A stretch of 64,000 bases of DNA from Protofrankia sp963555925. GTDB lineage: Bacteria; Actinomycetota; Actinomycetes; Frankiales; Frankiaceae. Shown piece after piece: positions 1 through 8,950 of this stretch (positions within the stretch are counted from its first letter, which is position 1; each line of letters opens with the position of its first letter). A model generated the notes under the pieces. The model was not told the DNA's origin. It searched no databases and saw only the letters and a program-made list of their open reading frames with translations. The stretch is from assembly GCA_963555925.1 (NCBI GenBank), contig CAUVXJ010000031.1, positions 62,001 through 126,000 on the forward strand, read 5' to 3'. Made by a program: the position numbers and the translations under genes.

Positions 1-1176
1 ACCGTCCCCATGTATTTTCCCGGCGTCGGTCCGGCTGCGCTGCAGTTGGCTCGGGACATGTCGGACGTCGACCAGACCCTGCGTGACCTCGGCCTGATCC
101 TGCTCGGCGTGGGGGTGGCGGGGGTAGCCGGGTCGGTGCTGCTCGGCCTGCTGATCGCGCGAGCATCCCTCAAACCGGTGGACGCAGCGGCGGCCGCAGC
201 CGAGGAGGTCGCCCGCACGCAGGACCTGTCCGCGCTGATTCCAGTTACTGGTAGTGATGAGATCGCTCGGATGGCCAACAGTCTCAACAGCATGCTCCGG
301 GCACTGGAGGCATCCCGCGCGCGCCAGCGTGAGCTCGTCGACGATGCCAGCCACGAGCTGCGCACCCCGTTGACCAGCCTGCGGACCAATATCGAACTGT
401 TGCTGCGGGCTGAGGCCAACCCGGATCGCGCGTTGCCCGCGAGCGATCGGGACGCGCTGTTGCGGGACGTGGACGCCCAGATCCGCGAACTGAGCGGACT
501 GGTCAGCGAACTCGTCGAACTTGCCCGTGACGAGGCGCCTACCGAGGACGTCGAGCGCGTCGATCTGACCGAGATCGTCCATGATGCGGCCGACCGGGTG
601 CGTAGGCGCGCCAAGGCCAAGGACGTCCAGATCGTGGTGAGCGCCGTTGCGTCGCCGGTGGACGGACGTCCGCATATGTTGGAACGGGCGGTGACCAACC
701 TGCTGGACAACGCGGTGAAGTTCTCCCCGAACCAGGGCGAGGTGCACGTGCAGGTGGGTCCCGGCGAGGTTATCGTCACCGACGAGGGCCCGGGGATCGC
801 GCCGGCGGACCGCTCCCGGGTCTTCGACCGGTTTTATCGGGCGACGTCCGCGCGTGGGCTACCCGGATCCGGGCTCGGCCTGGCCATCGTGGCCGATGCC
901 GCGGCCGTGCACGGCGGCCAGGTACGGGCTGAGGAAGGCCCGGGCGGTGGGGCACTGCTGCGCCTGTCGCTCCCGGTTCCCCGGGACGTGGCGTCGCCGT
1001 CCTCCTCAGGTGTGCCGCCCGGTGTCTGGCCGGGCGCGGCCCTGGAACAGGAACCCGGTCGCGTCCCCCACGGGTGGGAGGAGACCTCGTCACCGGCATC
1101 GTCACCGGCATCGTCGTCCACCCGGCCTGCCTACCGCCGATCCTGGCGGGCGAGAGGATCCGGTCGTGCTCTCTGA
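1..1176 (+). CDS. Sensor histidine kinase, C-terminal part (5' end outside window)
   Basis: Membrane sensor kinase of a two-component system; it should autophosphorylate on a histidine and pass the phosphate to a response regulator, probably encoded just upstream. The frame is open from base 1, so the start and most of the sensor domain are missing. Numbering from the ATG at 10, there is one transmembrane helix at about residues 25-50, then a HAMP linker, then a HisKA domain with the H-box DASHELRTP (His115), then an HATPase domain with an N-box (TNLLDNAVKF) and G-boxes (DEGPGIA, GSGLGLAI). The last 65 residues are Pro/Ser-rich and look disordered. The layout resembles MprB-type kinases. The stop overlaps the next gene by 11 bases, suggesting one transcript. 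The stimulus cannot be read from the sequence. Confidence 0.93.
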   Translation, partial: TVPMYFPGVGPAALQLARDMSDVDQTLRDLGLILLGVGVAGVAGSVLLGLLIARASLKPVDAAAAAAEEVARTQDLSALIPVTGSDEIARMANSLNSMLRALEASRARQRELVDDASHELRTPLTSLRTNIELLLRAEANPDRALPASDRDALLRDVDAQIRELSGLVSELVELARDEAPTEDVERVDLTEIVHDAADRVRRRAKAKDVQIVVSAVASPVDGRPHMLERAVTNLLDNAVKFSPNQGEVHVQVGPGEVIVTDEGPGIAPADRSRVFDRFYRATSARGLPGSGLGLAIVADAAAVHGGQVRAEEGPGGGALLRLSLPVPRDVASPSSSGVPPGVWPGAALEQEPGRVPHGWEETSSPASSPASSSTRPAYRRSWRARGSGRAL

Positions 1177-3463
1177 CAACGCCGGTCGTGAATCCGGCCT
1201 CGAGGTTGGCGGTCTGGCCGCCGGCCCTGGTGAGATCCTGGCCGCACTGGCGGCCGCGCATGGCGTCGCCACCCGTTACGTCGACGCGGACGGCCGGGAC
1301 GTGACCGTTGCGCCGGACGTCGTGCGGACCGTGCTCGGCCTGCTCGATGTCGACGTCGCGCACCCGGTTGCAGCTCTTGCCCAGGCGCGTGACGCGCCGT
1401 GGCGACGCGCGCTGCCGGCATGCGTCGTGGTGCGGCGGTCCGCGGTCACGCCGGTGGTCCTGCGGGTGCCGCCCGGCTCGGTCCGTACCGCGGAGCTCGC
1501 GTTCGAAGGCGGTGGGAGCCGCCAGCTGACGGACTGGGGCGAGACGGTCGAACGTCGCACGGTCGACGGTCTGGACCTGCTCGGTATCCCGCTGAACCTG
1601 CCCGCTGGTCTGCCGCTCGGCGATCATGAGTTGCGGGTCACGGCCGGCGCGACCTCGATTACGGCAAAGGTCGTCGTCGTGCCGGACACTCTTCGGGCTC
1701 CAGCGGGTGTGACCCGCGCCCGTGCCTGGGGATGGATGATCCAGCTGTACGCGTTGCGGTCGGCGGCATCCTGGGGGATGGGCGACTACGCCGACCTTGC
1801 CGCGATCGCCGCGTGGTCCGGGTCGGCCGACGGTCGGCGCGCTGACGTCTTGCTGGTCAATCCGGTGCACGCGGTCGCGCCGACGGCTCCGGTCGAGCCG
1901 TCCCCGTACTATCCGGCCAGTCGGCGGTTCGCCTCGGCGCTGTATCTGCGTCCCGAGGACCTCCCTGAATACGCGCAGGTGGACGCCGCCACCCGGGCGC
2001 GGGTCGATCAGCTCGCCGCCGCGGCCCGCGCGGGGGCCGACCCCGACCTGCTTGACCGGGATGGGGTGTGGCGGGCCAAGAGCGCCGCGTTGGAGCTCCT
2101 GTTCACCGCCACGGTCGAGCCGGGTGACGACCGGGCCTGCGAGGAACGGGCGGGCGAGGAACGGGCGGGCGAGGAGGGCCTCACCGACTTCGCCACCTGG
2201 TGCGCACTTGCCGAACGCCACGGTCGGGACTGGCGGCGGTGGCCCGTGGAGCTGCATGATCCGCATGGGCACTCGGTGGCTAGCGCGCGGGTTGAACTGC
2301 GTACGCGGATCGCCTTCCACTGCTGGTTGCAACGGTGCTGTGATGCCCAGCTCATGGCCGCCCAGGCAGCCGCCCGTGATAGCGGAATGGCTGTCGGTAT
2401 CGTTCATGATCTTGCGGTCGGCGTTGATCCCGGTGGCGCGGATGCCTGGGCCTGCCAGGACGTCTTCGCGACCGGCGCGACCATCGGCGCACCGCCCGAT
2501 GGTTTCAGCCAGCAGGGTCAGGACTGGGCGCTGCCGCCGTGGCGGCCCGACCGGTTGGCCGAGGCCGGCTACGCGCCGTTCCGGGCGATGGTTGCCGCCG
2601 TGCTCCGCCGGGGTGGTGGCCTGCGGGTCGACCACATCCTGGGACTCTTCCGGTTGTGGTGGATCCCGGCCGGTAACCCGGCCTCGGCCGGTACTTATGT
2701 TCGTTATGACGCCGATGCCATGCTCGGGCTCCTCGCCCTCGAGGCGACCCGGGCCGGCGCGCTCGTCGTCGGTGAGGACCTGGGCACGGTCGAACCGTCG
2801 GTGGCGGCGACACTGGCCCGGACCGGACTGCTCGGGTCGACCGTCGCATGGTTCGAACGCGACGCACACGGTGATCCGGTTGCGCCGCGCAGGTGGCGGG
2901 AACCTGCGATGGCGAGCGTCACCACACATGATCTTCCTACCGTCGCCGGCTACCTCACCGGCGAGCATGTGCGGGTACGTGCCCGCCGCGGCCTCCTGCG
3001 CCAGTCGCCGGAGGCTGAACTCGCCGCCTGGCAACGGGAACGGGATGGGCTGATCGTGCTGCTGCGCAGTGAAGGGCTGCTTGCCGTCGACCTCGCCACG
3101 CTCGACCAGGGTGCCCCGCCGGCATCCGGGCTCGGTGCGGCCGGTGGCTCGGATGGCCCGGATGGCCCGGATGGCTCGATGTCCGCTCTGGGTCTTGCCG
3201 CGACCCGCGAGGTCGCTTTTGCCCTGCACGGTCTCCTGGCCCGATCATCGTCACGGATCGTGCTCGCGGCACCAGGCGATGCCGTCGGTGACCTGCGCCA
3301 GCCGAACCTGCCCGGCACCGTGGACTCCTACCCGAACTGGCGGTTTGCGGTCACCGACGCCGACGGTCGGCCCGTGACCGTCGAGCGGCTACGGGTGGAC
3401 CCACAGGTACAGCGGCTTGCGCGGTTGCTCGCCTGTGTCCGCGATCAGGTCGACGGCGGCTGA
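1166..3463 (+). CDS. malQ: 4-alpha-glucanotransferase (amylomaltase, GH77)
   Basis: Cytosolic disproportionating enzyme that moves alpha-1,4-glucan segments between maltodextrins in glycogen and maltose metabolism. About 765 residues from a GTG at 1166, which has AGAGGA about 8 bases upstream. The frame is open further upstream, but that stretch lies inside the kinase gene. GH77 signatures are present: the nucleophile region LRVDHILGLFRLWW (Asp near residue 489), the acid/base region GEDLG, and TTHDLPT. The length fits the long actinobacterial MalQ type with an extra N-terminal domain. Two short in-frame expansions are visible, an acidic ERAGEERAGEEG stretch and a Gly-Asp-Pro run coded by 9-bp repeats near 3150-3180. 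A long open frame on the opposite strand is a GC-rich shadow. Confidence 0.95.
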   Translation: MLSDNAGRESGLEVGGLAAGPGEILAALAAAHGVATRYVDADGRDVTVAPDVVRTVLGLLDVDVAHPVAALAQARDAPWRRALPACVVVRRSAVTPVVLRVPPGSVRTAELAFEGGGSRQLTDWGETVERRTVDGLDLLGIPLNLPAGLPLGDHELRVTAGATSITAKVVVVPDTLRAPAGVTRARAWGWMIQLYALRSAASWGMGDYADLAAIAAWSGSADGRRADVLLVNPVHAVAPTAPVEPSPYYPASRRFASALYLRPEDLPEYAQVDAATRARVDQLAAAARAGADPDLLDRDGVWRAKSAALELLFTATVEPGDDRACEERAGEERAGEEGLTDFATWCALAERHGRDWRRWPVELHDPHGHSVASARVELRTRIAFHCWLQRCCDAQLMAAQAAARDSGMAVGIVHDLAVGVDPGGADAWACQDVFATGATIGAPPDGFSQQGQDWALPPWRPDRLAEAGYAPFRAMVAAVLRRGGGLRVDHILGLFRLWWIPAGNPASAGTYVRYDADAMLGLLALEATRAGALVVGEDLGTVEPSVAATLARTGLLGSTVAWFERDAHGDPVAPRRWREPAMASVTTHDLPTVAGYLTGEHVRVRARRGLLRQSPEAELAAWQRERDGLIVLLRSEGLLAVDLATLDQGAPPASGLGAAGGSDGPDGPDGSMSALGLAATREVAFALHGLLARSSSRIVLAAPGDAVGDLRQPNLPGTVDSYPNWRFAVTDADGRPVTVERLRVDPQVQRLARLLACVRDQVDGG

Positions 3464-3605
3464 GGCGACGGCGGCGGCCGAGGATGCGGCGGCGACTGAC
3501 AGGTGGGCACGGGCTCGTCATCGGAAGGGGGTAAGCGGCCTACGCCACAGTGGCAGATGGCCCTCCCAGACGACCTCGGGCCAATCACCCGGTAACCTTC
3601 GCAAC

Positions 3606-3968
3606 GTGACTCGTCGACGTCCACGGCACATCGCTCGCCGTGCACTCACCGTAGCGACACTGGCATTCCTTGCAATTCCGGCGCTTTCCGGTGCCGCACT
3701 GGCGCAGGACATCGGAGACAGTTACAGCCCTGACCCGCTCACGCCGCTCGAGGCATGGCTCGTCTACGGCGGGACGGTCGCAGCCGGCTTCGGCATCGCG
3801 GTCGTCCTGACCTTCCTGTCGAGCCGAGGCGGCGGTCCGTCCCGTTATCGCCCGGGACGCCCGTGGCAGCACGACGAGGTCTGGATCGGCGAGCCGCCCG
3901 CGGTCGCAGACGACGAACGTCCCCATGCGGCGGTTCCGGGCTCGGGTGGCGCCAGTGGCACGTGGTGA
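3606..3968 (+). CDS. Small secreted or membrane-anchored protein
   Basis: About 120 residues from a GTG at 3606. There is a basic N-terminus, a hydrophobic signal segment ending in an ALA-like cleavage site (GAALAQD), a second hydrophobic helix (LEAWLVYGGTVAAGFGIAVV) and a short charged C-terminal tail. I do not recognise a named family. Its end overlaps the DUF5130 gene, so the two are probably co-translated and may act together at the membrane. The frame is open to 3417, but the signal-peptide architecture favours the GTG start. Confidence 0.6.
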   Translation: MTRRRPRHIARRALTVATLAFLAIPALSGAALAQDIGDSYSPDPLTPLEAWLVYGGTVAAGFGIAVVLTFLSSRGGGPSRYRPGRPWQHDEVWIGEPPAVADDERPHAAVPGSGGASGTW

Positions 3969-4374
3969 TGCATTCACTCACGACCAACTTGATCGCCTCG
4001 AAGGCGCCCGCAGGGCGGCGGAGGCCCAGACCGGTATCCGGTTCACCGTTCGGGTAGGCGCGGTCGACTGTAACGCCGACCTGTTCGCTGAACAGACATT
4101 GGCCAACCTGGTGGACGCGACGCGGGACCCCGCCGTTCTGCTCCTGGTGTCGCCCGGCCAGCGGTTTGCCCGCATCATGACGACGCACGCGGCCAAGGGC
4201 CGCATCTCCGACCAGGCCGCCGGGCTCGCCGTCCTGACGATGATCTCCAGTTTCACCCTCGGGGACCTCGTCGGGGGGATCGTCAACGGGCTGTACCAGT
4301 TGGCGGATGTGGCCGGTCCGCCGGCAGCGGATTCCCAGCACGCCGGCACTCCGCATCCACAGCCAGAGCCGTAG
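3925..4374 (+). CDS. DUF5130-family protein
   Basis: Small actinobacterial protein of about 149 residues related to TPM-type domains (name from memory of the family). The core runs from FTHDQLDRLEGARRAAEAQT to about residue 120 and carries a conserved-looking LLVSPGQRFARIMTTHAAKGRIS segment, described here by position (residues 73-95). No signal peptide is seen. Starts at 3925 (ATG), 3946 or 3955 (GTG) are all possible; the first overlaps the previous gene by 44 bases. DUF5130 genes are usually close to pepN, as here. Biochemical function is unknown. Confidence 0.7.
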   Translation: MRRFRARVAPVARGDAFTHDQLDRLEGARRAAEAQTGIRFTVRVGAVDCNADLFAEQTLANLVDATRDPAVLLLVSPGQRFARIMTTHAAKGRISDQAAGLAVLTMISSFTLGDLVGGIVNGLYQLADVAGPPAADSQHAGTPHPQPEP

Positions 4375-4394
4375 GCCGAGGTTCCGGGTCCGTA

Positions 4395-4427
4395 GTGGAA
4401 CCATACTTACTATAAGTATGGTTCCAC
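4395..4427. promoter_or_regulatory. Perfect 15+3+15 palindrome, candidate operator of the ATPase gene
   Basis: The left arm GTGGAACCATACTTA and the right arm TAAGTATGGTTCCAC are exact reverse complements around CTA. The AT-rich centre in very GC-rich DNA, 16 bases before the start at 4443, looks like a repressor site overlapping a promoter (TATAAG could serve as a -10). It could also form an RNA hairpin that ends the upstream DUF5130 transcript, but there is no T-run after it. Confidence 0.6.
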
Positions 4428-4442
4428 TAGCCTGGCCCCAGC

Positions 4443-5942
4443 ATGCCAGGGATGATCAATGGGAGTGGCATGCGGCGGCCCGATGACATGTTCGACCGCG
4501 AGGCCGAATGGGCGAGCCTGTCGAGGTTCGCCACCGACGACACGCCCGGCGCCACGCTCGGCGTGGTCACCGGCCGCCGCCGGCAGGGCAAGTCCTTCCT
4601 GCTGGAGGCGGTCTGCGAGCAGACCGGCGGGCTCTACTTCCAGGCGACCGAGGCGACCGCGGCGGAGTCGCTCCGGCGCTTCGGTGCGCACCTGTCGGAG
4701 CATGTCGGCGCGCTCGCTCCGCTGGCGTTCGCAGGTTGGGACGAGGCGGTCGACGCGCTCCTGCGGCTCGGGGCGGCCGGCCCGGCCACGGTGGTGCTCG
4801 ACGAGTTCCCGTATCTGATGAAGGTCGCGCCCGGCCTTCCCTCGGTGCTCCAGGCTGCCTTCGGGCCACGGCGACCGCGGCGGACCGGCTCTCGGACGCG
4901 CCTGGTCCTCTGTGGTTCGGCACTTTCCGTCATGGGCCGCCTGCTGGCGGGTTCCGCGCCGCTGCGGGGACGGGCCGTACTCGAACTCGCCGTCCCGACA
5001 CTGGACTTCCGTCTCGCGCGCGAGTTCTGGGGAGTGGACGATCCGCGCCTCGCGGCACTGCTGCACGCGGTCGTCGGGGGCACCCCGGCCTACCGTGACT
5101 TCCTGCGGGGTGAGCGACCTGCGACCGTTGACGGCTTCGACGACTGGGTTGTCCGGGCCGTCCTGGATCCGTCGTCGCCGCTGTTCCGGGAGGCCCGCTA
5201 TCTGCTCAGCGAAGAGCCGGACCTGCGTGACAGCGCGCTGTACAGCTCGGTGCTGGCAGCCGTCGCCGGTGGCGCCACCACCCGGGGCGGGATCGCCTCA
5301 TATGTCGGTCGGGCCAGCGCCGACCTCGCGCATCCGCTCACCGTTCTCACCGATTCCGGTTTTCTCCTGCGCGCGGACGACATTCTGCGTGACCGGCGCC
5401 CCGTGTGGCGGGTGGCCGAGCCGTTGGTCGCCTTCTACTACGCCCTGATGCGGCCGGTTTTCGCGCAGCTCGAACGGCGGGGCCGGGCGGCGCGGGTCTG
5501 GCCGGCGTTGCGCCCGATGTTCACCTCGCAGGTTCTGGGACCGCATTTCGAGCAGATGTGCCGTACGTGGGTGACTGACTTCGCCACCCCGGCGACGCTC
5601 GGCGTCGACCTGCTCGGCGATGTCGGGCACGGCACGATCCACGACCATGCGGGCCGGGCGTCCCACGAGCTGGACGTCGTCGCCCTCGATGCCGCTGACG
5701 GCCGACGTCGCCGCGTCGTCGCCCTCGGCGAGGCGAAATGGGGGATGACGCTCGGCACCGAGCACCTGAATCGGCTGGAACAGGCCCGGGAACTGATTGC
5801 GGCCACCCGCGATCTCGACACCGAGCGGACCAGGCTGCTGTTCTTCTCGGCAGCCGGGTTCAGCGACGATCTGCGCGCCCGCGCCACGGCCGACCCCCGC
5901 GTGGTCCTCGTCGACCTCGACCGCCTCTACCACGGCGCGTAA
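4443..5942 (+). CDS. AAA-type ATP-binding protein with C-terminal DUF234-like domain
   Basis: About 499 residues. An N-terminal ATPase domain has a Walker A (GRRRQGKSF, about residue 45) and a Walker B ending in VVLDEFPYL. A winged-helix-like middle part follows, then a C-terminal domain (VDLLGDVGHGTIHDHAGRA, ELDVVAL, ALGEAKW) that resembles the DUF234/nuclease-like region of 'archaeal ATPase' family proteins. These families are widespread, mobile and of unknown function; the ELD...GEAKW pattern resembles a PD-(D/E)xK nuclease core. The gene sits alone between DUF5130 and pepN, which are usually adjacent, so it is probably an insertion. Start ATG at 4443; another ATG at 4470 is possible. The palindrome upstream suggests autoregulation. 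Confidence 0.8.
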   Translation: MPGMINGSGMRRPDDMFDREAEWASLSRFATDDTPGATLGVVTGRRRQGKSFLLEAVCEQTGGLYFQATEATAAESLRRFGAHLSEHVGALAPLAFAGWDEAVDALLRLGAAGPATVVLDEFPYLMKVAPGLPSVLQAAFGPRRPRRTGSRTRLVLCGSALSVMGRLLAGSAPLRGRAVLELAVPTLDFRLAREFWGVDDPRLAALLHAVVGGTPAYRDFLRGERPATVDGFDDWVVRAVLDPSSPLFREARYLLSEEPDLRDSALYSSVLAAVAGGATTRGGIASYVGRASADLAHPLTVLTDSGFLLRADDILRDRRPVWRVAEPLVAFYYALMRPVFAQLERRGRAARVWPALRPMFTSQVLGPHFEQMCRTWVTDFATPATLGVDLLGDVGHGTIHDHAGRASHELDVVALDAADGRRRRVVALGEAKWGMTLGTEHLNRLEQARELIAATRDLDTERTRLLFFSAAGFSDDLRARATADPRVVLVDLDRLYHGA

Positions 5943-6020
5943 CGGACTTCGGCGTCGGCGGTCTTCCAGGCTGAGGCCAGGGAGCGGCCCGAGTACCTGA
6001 TGCTTCTCGGGCCGGTCGTG

Positions 6021-6054
6021 CTGGCCCGTGGTTGCTGTCGCGACCGCGGGCCAG
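6021..6054. terminator. Hairpin between convergent genes
   Basis: CTGGCCCG and CGGGCCAG pair, and a further GGT/ACC extends the stem. It lies between the convergent ATPase and pepN ends, with no T-run, as is usual for actinobacterial terminators. It could serve both strands. Confidence 0.5.
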
Positions 6055-6075
6055 CGTGATCTGCTGTCGGCGTGG

Positions 6076-8643
6076 TCAGGAGCCGGCGGCAGCCGCGGCG
6101 GCCTCGACGTCCTTGGCCCGGGCGCGCAGCGCGCGCACCAGCCCGTCGCGGCCCTCGACCAGCGCCCGGCGCAGCGCGGGCACCGGCTCCTGATCGGCGA
6201 GGTAGGCGTCCACCGCCTCGACCGTCTCCGGTTCGATGATCGCGTCCGGGAAGAGCATCTGCGTGATCGTCTGGGCGGTGTCGAAGGTCCGGGTACGCCA
6301 GATCCGACCGATCTCGGCGAAGTAGCGGTCCACGTACGGCCGGGTCAGCTCGTCCTGGCCGGGCATCCAGAAGCCGCCCATGGTCGCCACCAGCAGATGG
6401 TTCGACAGTTTGTCGGACTCCATCACCGCGGCCCACGCGGCGGCCTTCGCTTCGGCGGTGGGCCGGGCCGAGCGGGCGGTGGCGGCCCGCTTCTCGCCGG
6501 TCGCGGTGGGGTCGCGGGCAAGCTCGGCCTCGATCTCGGTGACGCCGTACGCACCGCGTGCAACCAGCTGGATGAGCAGGGTCCAGCGCAGTTCGGTGTC
6601 GAGGGCGAGCCCGTCGATGATCTCGGCGCCCTCGAAGACGGCGCGGACGCGCGCGACCTGGTCGGGTTCTTCGGCGTGGGCGACGGTGGTCGCGTAGACC
6701 AGTTGGAGGTCGCTGCCGGGTTCGGCGGTGGCCAGCAGCTCCTCGGCCCGCGCGGACAATGCCCGCAACGCGCCCGACCGGTTCGCCGGATCCCCGTAGG
6801 TGTCGATCGTGAGCTGTGCCTTGGCCAGCAGTGACTGCACCACGCCGATGTCGTCCTCGGCGTCCACACCGGAGAGCACGAGGGCGACGTAGTCCCGCGC
6901 GGCGAGTTCGGCGTCGCGTGTCATGTCCCAGGCCGCCGCCCAGCACAGCGTCCGCGGGAGCGAGTCGCGGATCGCGCCGATCGAGTCCATCAGCGTCGCC
7001 AGGGACCGGTCGTCCAGGCGGATCTTGGCGTAGGTGAGGTCGTCGTCGTTGATCAGAATCAGGTCGGGCCGGCGGGCGCCGACGAGCTTCGGTACCTCGG
7101 TCAGCGCGCCGACGACGTCCAGTTCGATGCGCTCGCGGCGCAGCAGCGACCCGTCGGAGGCACGGTCGTACAGGCCGATCGCCAGTCGATGCGGCCGCAG
7201 CGTCCGGCTCGCCGTGGACGGTGACGACGCCGGTTCCTGCACCACGTCAAACGCCGTGAACAGGCCGGATGAGTCGGTTTCGAAGCGGGCACGCAGGGTG
7301 TTGGCCCCGGTGGTCTCCAGCCAGTCCGCCGACCATACCGAGAGGTCCCGGCCGCTTGCGTTCTCCAGCTCGTCAAGCAGATCCCGCAGCGAGGTGTTGG
7401 CGTACTCGTACCGGCGGAAGTACGACCGCAGCCCGGCCAGGAACTCCTCCTGGCCGACCCACGCCACCAGCTGCTTGAGGACGGAGGCGCCCTTGGCGTA
7501 GGTGATCCCGTCGAAGTTCGTGCGTACCGCGTCCATGTCGGGCGCGTCGGCGACGATGGGATGGGTGGAGGACAGCTGGTCCTGCCGGTAGGCCCAGCCC
7601 TTCTCGGCGTTGGCGAACGTCGTCCAGCCGTTGGTGAACCGGGTCGCGGCGACCTGGGCGAGCACCGACATGAACGTCGCGAACGACTCGTTCAGCCACA
7701 GGTCGTCCCACCAGCGCATCGTCACGAGGTCGCCGAACCACATGTGGGCCATCTCGTGCAGGATCGTCTCGGCTCGCCGCTCCCGGCGGGCCTCGGTGAC
7801 CTTCGCGCGGAAGACGTACTCCTCCAGGAACGTCACGCAACCGGCGTTCTCCATCGCACCCGCGTTGAACTCGGGGACGAAGAGCTGATCATACTTGTCG
7901 AACGGGTACCGGTAGTCGAACACCCGGTGATAGAAGTCGAAGCCGGCCTTGGTGATCGTGAGGAGCTCGTCCGGGTCGAGGAACTCGGCAAGTGACTGCC
8001 GGCAGTACAGGCCCAGGTCGATTCCGTCGTGGTGGTCACGGACCTCGTGATACGGGCCGGCGACCAGCGCGGTGATGTAGGTCGAGACGACCGGTGTGGC
8101 GGCGAAGAGCCAGAAGTTCCGCTGCGACTCTGCGTCGGTGGACTCCAGCCGGCGCCCGTTGGAGATGCACGTCCAGCCGGCCGGGGCGACCACCGACAGA
8201 TGGAAGACCGCCTTGAGGTCCGGCTGGTCGAAACAGGCGTACATCCGGTGGGCGTCGTAGGTCTCGAACTGGGTGTACAGGTAGACGGCGCCGTCGACGG
8301 GGTCGACGAAACGGTGCAGGCCCTCGCCGGTCTTCGAGTAGGCGCAGTCGGCCACCACCTCCAGCTCGTTGACCTCCGCCAGATCCGACAGCGCGATCCG
8401 GTTCGCCGTGTACACCTCGGCCGGGTCCAGGCTCTGGCCGTTGAGGGTCACCGAGCGGACGGCCGGGGCGATCAGTTCGATGAAGGTGGAAGCGCCCGGC
8501 TCGGCACAGGTGAAGCGCACCGTCGTCCGGGACGCGAACGTGGCGTCGCCGACCGTCAGATCGAGGTTCACCTCGTAGGAAGACACGTTGAGCAGCCGGG
8601 CGCGCTCACGCGCCTCGTCGCGGGTGAGGTTGTTGGCTGACAC
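6076..8643 (-). CDS. pepN: Aminopeptidase N (M1 zinc metallopeptidase)
   Basis: Cytosolic exopeptidase that removes N-terminal residues from peptides. About 855 residues from a GTG at 8643, preceded by AAAGGA. It carries the M1 exopeptidase motif GAMENAG and the zinc site HEMAHMWFGDLV followed 18 residues later by the third ligand (LWLNESFA). The long helical C-terminal region (ERAP1_C-like) is complete. Length and motifs match actinobacterial PepN. Together with the Rv2466c-like gene and rpiB it forms a neighbourhood also found in mycobacteria. The upstream region contains a partial MITE end and a 17-bp tandem repeat that may lie in its promoter. Confidence 0.97.
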   Translation of the reverse strand: MSANNLTRDEARERARLLNVSSYEVNLDLTVGDATFASRTTVRFTCAEPGASTFIELIAPAVRSVTLNGQSLDPAEVYTANRIALSDLAEVNELEVVADCAYSKTGEGLHRFVDPVDGAVYLYTQFETYDAHRMYACFDQPDLKAVFHLSVVAPAGWTCISNGRRLESTDAESQRNFWLFAATPVVSTYITALVAGPYHEVRDHHDGIDLGLYCRQSLAEFLDPDELLTITKAGFDFYHRVFDYRYPFDKYDQLFVPEFNAGAMENAGCVTFLEEYVFRAKVTEARRERRAETILHEMAHMWFGDLVTMRWWDDLWLNESFATFMSVLAQVAATRFTNGWTTFANAEKGWAYRQDQLSSTHPIVADAPDMDAVRTNFDGITYAKGASVLKQLVAWVGQEEFLAGLRSYFRRYEYANTSLRDLLDELENASGRDLSVWSADWLETTGANTLRARFETDSSGLFTAFDVVQEPASSPSTASRTLRPHRLAIGLYDRASDGSLLRRERIELDVVGALTEVPKLVGARRPDLILINDDDLTYAKIRLDDRSLATLMDSIGAIRDSLPRTLCWAAAWDMTRDAELAARDYVALVLSGVDAEDDIGVVQSLLAKAQLTIDTYGDPANRSGALRALSARAEELLATAEPGSDLQLVYATTVAHAEEPDQVARVRAVFEGAEIIDGLALDTELRWTLLIQLVARGAYGVTEIEAELARDPTATGEKRAATARSARPTAEAKAAAWAAVMESDKLSNHLLVATMGGFWMPGQDELTRPYVDRYFAEIGRIWRTRTFDTAQTITQMLFPDAIIEPETVEAVDAYLADQEPVPALRRALVEGRDGLVRALRARAKDVEAAAAAAGS

Positions 8644-8718
8644 GCAGGTCCTTTCGGAAGGTCGGATGAGCGTCCCGCACCGGGGCGAGGGTGGCGGACG
8701 TCCGGGTCCGGCGGCTTA

Positions 8719-8764
8719 GAGCGACCGGCAATAGGGGCGTGGATCCCACAGTCTCCCACGCCCC
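8719..8764. repeat. Solitary end of the 161-bp MITE (MITE-A)
   Basis: After TTA, the sequence GAGCGACCGGCAATAGGG matches the right-end terminal repeat of the copy at 12718-12878. It continues into GGGGCGTGG, which pairs with CCCACGCCCC at 8755-8764 to make a short hairpin. No second complete end is visible, so this is a degraded or internally deleted copy. It lies in the pepN upstream region. Confidence 0.6.
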
Positions 8765-8801
8765 GGGCAGCCGGCACGTCCGCTCCATCGGGCATACCCG
8801 T

Positions 8802-8834
8802 ACGGATCTGTGGCCGGCACGGATCTGTGGCCGG
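8802..8834. repeat. 17-bp tandem duplication
   Basis: ACGGATCTGTGGCCGG occurs at 8802 and again at 8819. It is part of the 307-bp gene-free stretch between divergent pepN and the AI-2E gene, which otherwise holds the MITE end and, presumably, both promoters. Confidence 0.7.
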
Positions 8835-8950
8835 TACGGACAAACAGCTACCCGGTGCACCCGCGGTCGAGTTTGATGCTGGTTTGGAACGTTCGGGCGG
8901 CATGGCCGGTTCAAGCGCGGCAGGCGCCGTGACGGTGAGGGAGAACATCG

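Noticed and set aside
776..3229. Very long open frame on the minus strand (about 817 codons)
   Set aside because: It lies fully antisense to malQ and the kinase end, has Arg/Gly/Pro-rich composition and no homology; a GC-bias shadow.
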